Origin: Haematobia irritans
Taxonomy: Eukaryota > Arthropoda > Insecta > Diptera > Muscidae
Assembly (NCBI RefSeq): GCF_050003625.1
Contig: NC_134401.1
Location: 68,025,629-68,089,628 of the forward strand
Length of the DNA stretch: 64,000 nt
Reading direction: 5' to 3'
Shown: piece by piece, positions 61,274-64,000 of the stretch
How the letters are laid out: every line of letters begins with the position of its first letter
How positions within the stretch are numbered: position 1 is the first letter of the stretch
Made by a program: the position numbers and the translations under genes
Notes under the pieces: model-generated
What the model was told of the DNA's origin: nothing
Seen by the model: the letters and a program-made list of their open reading frames with translations, nothing else
Database searches by the model: none

Positions 61274-62188
61274 TCACATCAGCCGTTTCAATCGAGTCAT
61301 CAAGAATGTCCTCTTCAGAGATCTAGTGACTCTCGCAATAACCATAGGTTCAAGTTTGGTGAGTTTTGAGGCAGTAGAAACCTCCTCTCGCATACGGTGT
61401 ATATCCATGTCTGCATCTTTGGTATATCCCTCGACTTCGCAAGAGGATCCGCTTACTTCTGATTCAGACAGAGGTTTGTCCATTTCTGAATCCTTTAGCT
61501 GATTGCTTTTATATACCTTCATTTGGATATAATGAAGGCCATAACATACACGCCCCCGAGACTTTGCTAGATGTGGTAAAGACTGGACGTTATTGAGCGC
61601 CCCTTCGATGTATAGAAACGCCACGATTGTGTATTCTTTGACATATAGTGAGCTTTCAATAAAGCTGACTTGTTCATGTAATGCGGTCTCAGTAGACCTG
61701 CCCTTCGAGTATGCATGTTGTCGTTTCGAGAGCAAACTTGAATCGACGCTAGTTCTAAGATAAATATCTATCATCCTCTCCAGAGTCTTAAGTAGGAATG
61801 ATGATAAGCTGTTTGGTCGGAAATCCTTCGCATTCGAGTGAGAGGCTTTTCCCGCTTTAGGTATGAAAACGACTTTTGATTCCCTCCACTTTCGTGGAAT
61901 ATATGCTAAGTTGATACATCCTATATATATCGCCGACAACCAGGGGATAATTCTGTCAGCCACCTCTTGTAACTCCGCCGGAGTAATTCCATCAGGTCCG
62001 GGGGATTTGAATGATCCAAAGCTATTTAACGCCCATTTTATTCTAGATTCTGATACAATTTCCTCGATAGGAAACGACCGCTGAGCCACTGTGGCACCGC
62101 CAGTGCATGGTTCAACCGTCTGATTTCCGGGAAAATGTGTGTCCAATAGTACATCCAGCGTCTCCACTCCACACTGGACTTTGTCCAA
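61274..62188 (-). pseudogene. fusion frame: RT N-terminal part (unit 2) joined to ORF1 C-terminal part
   Basis: 304 open codons that read RT sequence (DKVQCGVETL... FRPNSLSSFLLKTLER ... FLYIEGALNNV) and then, at the duplication junction near 61585, switch in frame into the ORF1 tail (QSLPHLAKSRGRVCYG ... SESEVSGSSCEVEGY). It is a by-product of the tandem duplication, not a designed fusion protein. Confidence 0.8.
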
Positions 62189-62203
62189 TTGCCCTCCGAT
62201 GAT

Positions 62204-64000
62204 TTAATGAAACCTGGAGCGGAGCTCGTGGAAGCTAGCACCTTCCGTAGTCAGTGAAATGTTGAAGGCCTTAGTAATCCTCTCCACTGCGTGTTCGATA
62301 ACTTGCACAGTGCTCATATTTGGCTCTGGTATTTCCGGTATCATCATATTGAACGATTCCCTATACCTATTCCAGTCAGCTTTCCTAACATTTGGCGGAA
62401 ATGTGGTATTGGTGGTATGAACATCAAATTTGAAACTGATGTAGCGATGATCTGAGAAGCTGTGTTCACTTAAAATCTGCCACTCAGATATCATTTCATT
62501 CAGTTCTTGCGAGGCCAAGGTGAAGTCCAAAACCTCTTGCCTGTTTTTAGTGACAAAGGTTGGGGCATCTCCCTTGTCGCAAACTACCAGATTAGTACGC
62601 AAAATAAACTCTATTAGCGACTCTCCCCTTGCATTAGTATCACTACTTCCACATATAATATGATGCGCATTTGCATCGCATCCCATAATGAGTTTCGTCT
62701 TTGTTTTCATTGACTCCTCAACTAAGGTCTTAACGGCATATGGAGGGATCTCCCTGTCATGTCCCATACACGCTCGCAAAAAATCGCTTCTGTAACATAT
62801 ACTCCCAAACATATTTTGCTTCAAGCATATACATTTTTGGCTATTGCCCAAACATTTATATGTTTGATCTCTTCCAATATGTAATATGTTTGAAAGCATA
62901 TTGGTCTAAACAATATATGTTTGGGTAGTCTAAGTTCCAAACATTTTGTATTTTTGCATCCAAATTCAATAATGTTGTCTTCCAAAAAAACAATATGTTA
63001 TTATGTGAACATATAATATGTTTGGAAGCATTTTGCACCCAAAAATATTATATGCTTAAAAAAAATTCTCCCAAACAATATTGTGCTCAAAATTTTATTT
63101 ATTTATTTATATATTTACAATCATAATGAATTATAAAAATAAACAGGTAATATAGGTGCTAACAACATAGGTTTTCGACCTGAATGCTCAAAATTTTGTT
63201 TCTGCCCAATTGTATATTCCCCACATCTTTCTCACTTCCACGAGATTTTTTAGTTCTTAACACCTTTTTCTGTAATACAAACATTGTAGAAGAAATTATT
63301 CAATTGTATGATTTTTTTTTATTTTAATTTTACCTTTTGCCGGACGGAGATTCGAACAGCGGACCACACAGTTTGTAAGGATCAAAGAAGTAGCTGATCA
63401 ATTGCCCAAGGAAAAATAAAATGTTAATTTTGTAATAACAAGCAACAACCACCAACTTAATTCAATATCGCTCCCTGTTAAATAGCGCTCCAAGCTACTA
63501 AACACATATATGTTTATAGGCTATTTCTAAATTAATATATGTTTGCATCCAAGCATATTATATTTACAAACATTTTATGTCCCAAACATAATATGTTCTA
63601 ACATATTAACATATATGTCCCAAACATGTTATGCTAGTTTATGAACATTATATGCTTGCACTCAAAAATATTGTGTTTAAAAATTTGTGTTCCAAACATA
63701 TAATGTTTATAGCCAAACATATGAAAAACAGTCTTTTTCATCCGTGTATAGACCGAAGATACCCAATATTTGCATTTGGCCATTTCTAAACTGGCAACGA
63801 CAGTGTCTGCATTGCACATTGAAGGAAGCAGAAACAAGTTAAGCTCATTTTTAGCAATTTTACAGGCTCGAATTACATCATTACCAGTATACTGCAATAG
63901 TTTGAGCCCCGGAGTACTTAATTCACATATTTTGTTTCTGTAAACATACATATGGTTCTTGAATAAGAACTATATCTATGTCCCCTTTCATCAAGAGAAC
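62204..64000 (-). pseudogene. LINE-A copy 6 ORF2 endonuclease (unit 2), split by MITE
   Basis: 63951-63749 codes YVYRNKICELSTPGLKLLQY... and 62768-62204 the rest of the endonuclease with GCDANAHH and SDHRY. The CACG-ended MITE separates the halves. Confidence 0.85.
62769..63746. mobile_element. CACG-ended MITE, copy 2 (best-defined copy)
   Basis: 978 bp between TA duplications (62767-62768, 63747-63748). Starts CACGCTCG and ends ATCCGTG. Both halves are packed with AACATAT / ATATGTTT inverted words. A tRNA-like 'gagattcgaacagcggacc' stretch lies at 63347-63365. The same sequence forms the split copy at 18595-20350. Confidence 0.85.

Larger units (their letters stand above)
57274..64000 (-). 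mobile_element. LINE-A copy 6 with internal tandem duplication, 5' end outside window
   Basis: The TTAGG tail, 3' UTR and C-terminus begin at 57274, inserted in the LTR element. ORF2 runs leftwards on the minus strand with frame breaks. Two MITEs interrupt it (57895-58465, 62769-63746). A unit of 1,828 bp (59757-61584) repeats from 61585 to the window end, so a second ORF2 5' half follows the first. Both units share the same deletion joining the endonuclease end (...FNISLTTEG) to the RT upstream region (SAPGFIKSSEGNW). Confidence 0.9.

Overview
The window is eukaryotic, AT-rich and almost entirely built of transposable elements. It is most likely from a higher fly (Diptera), probably a muscid-type calyptrate. 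The reasons are a Himar1-type (irritans subfamily) mariner end, DINE-1/INE-1-like repeats with the 'tatatatattcttgatcag ... tccgtccgtctgtc' block, LOA- and Jockey-type LINEs, short introns and (TA)n arrays. The species cannot be fixed from the sequence. There is no bacterial gene organisation, rRNA gene, functional tRNA gene or CRISPR array. The only possible host gene is a short decayed set of exons at 52.49-53.45 kb.

The dominant family, called LINE-A here, is a LOA-like non-LTR retrotransposon. ORF1 carries a DUF4780-like domain. ORF2 carries endonuclease, reverse transcriptase, RNase H and a C-terminal CCHC-like motif. The 3' end is a conserved block followed by a (CCTAA)n tail. Seven pieces are present: 1-3712 (+, ORF2 open throughout), 15446-15774 (-), 16950-26286 (-, split by two hAT-type insertions), 32626-32873 (+, only the 5' end), 45596-50350 (-, nearly full length, chimeric with a SINE), and 57274-64000 (-, with a 1,828-bp internal tandem duplication that supplies the seventh). 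A tRNA-derived SINE at 37024-37364 ends in the LINE-A 3' tail, so LINE-A is its likely mobilising partner.

Layout. 0-3.7 kb: LINE-A. 3.7-5.5 kb: a 1.1-kb palindrome around (TA)n. 5.5-15.4 kb: AT-rich repeats, a CATAAGCG-type hAT-like element and an AATTGA-rich MITE. 15.4-26.3 kb: LINE-A pieces, a mariner end, and a 4.2-kb hAT-type element holding further nested repeats. 26.3-37.6 kb: DINE-like repeats with exact 153-bp tandem arrays, (TA)n arrays, duplicated blocks and the SINE. 37.6-38.5 kb: an internally deleted Tc1-like element that hosts a hAT-type MITE. 38.5-51.0 kb: an old LINE (LINE-B) broken by a complete Transib, an AATTGA element that holds an ITmD37E-like transposon, and the chimeric LINE-A. 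51-57.3 kb: exon-like sequence and a decayed Ty3/gypsy element with 5' LTR, SAP-type gag, protease and RT. 57.3-64 kb: LINE-A with two MITE insertions.

The most notable element is the Transib at 38836-41636. It has a RAG1-like transposase with recognisable nonamer-binding region, DDE residues and C2H2 zinc ligands. Both ends have the form heptamer, 23-bp spacer, nonamer-like; the left heptamer is exactly CACAGTG. It is flanked by perfect 5-bp CGCTG target duplications.
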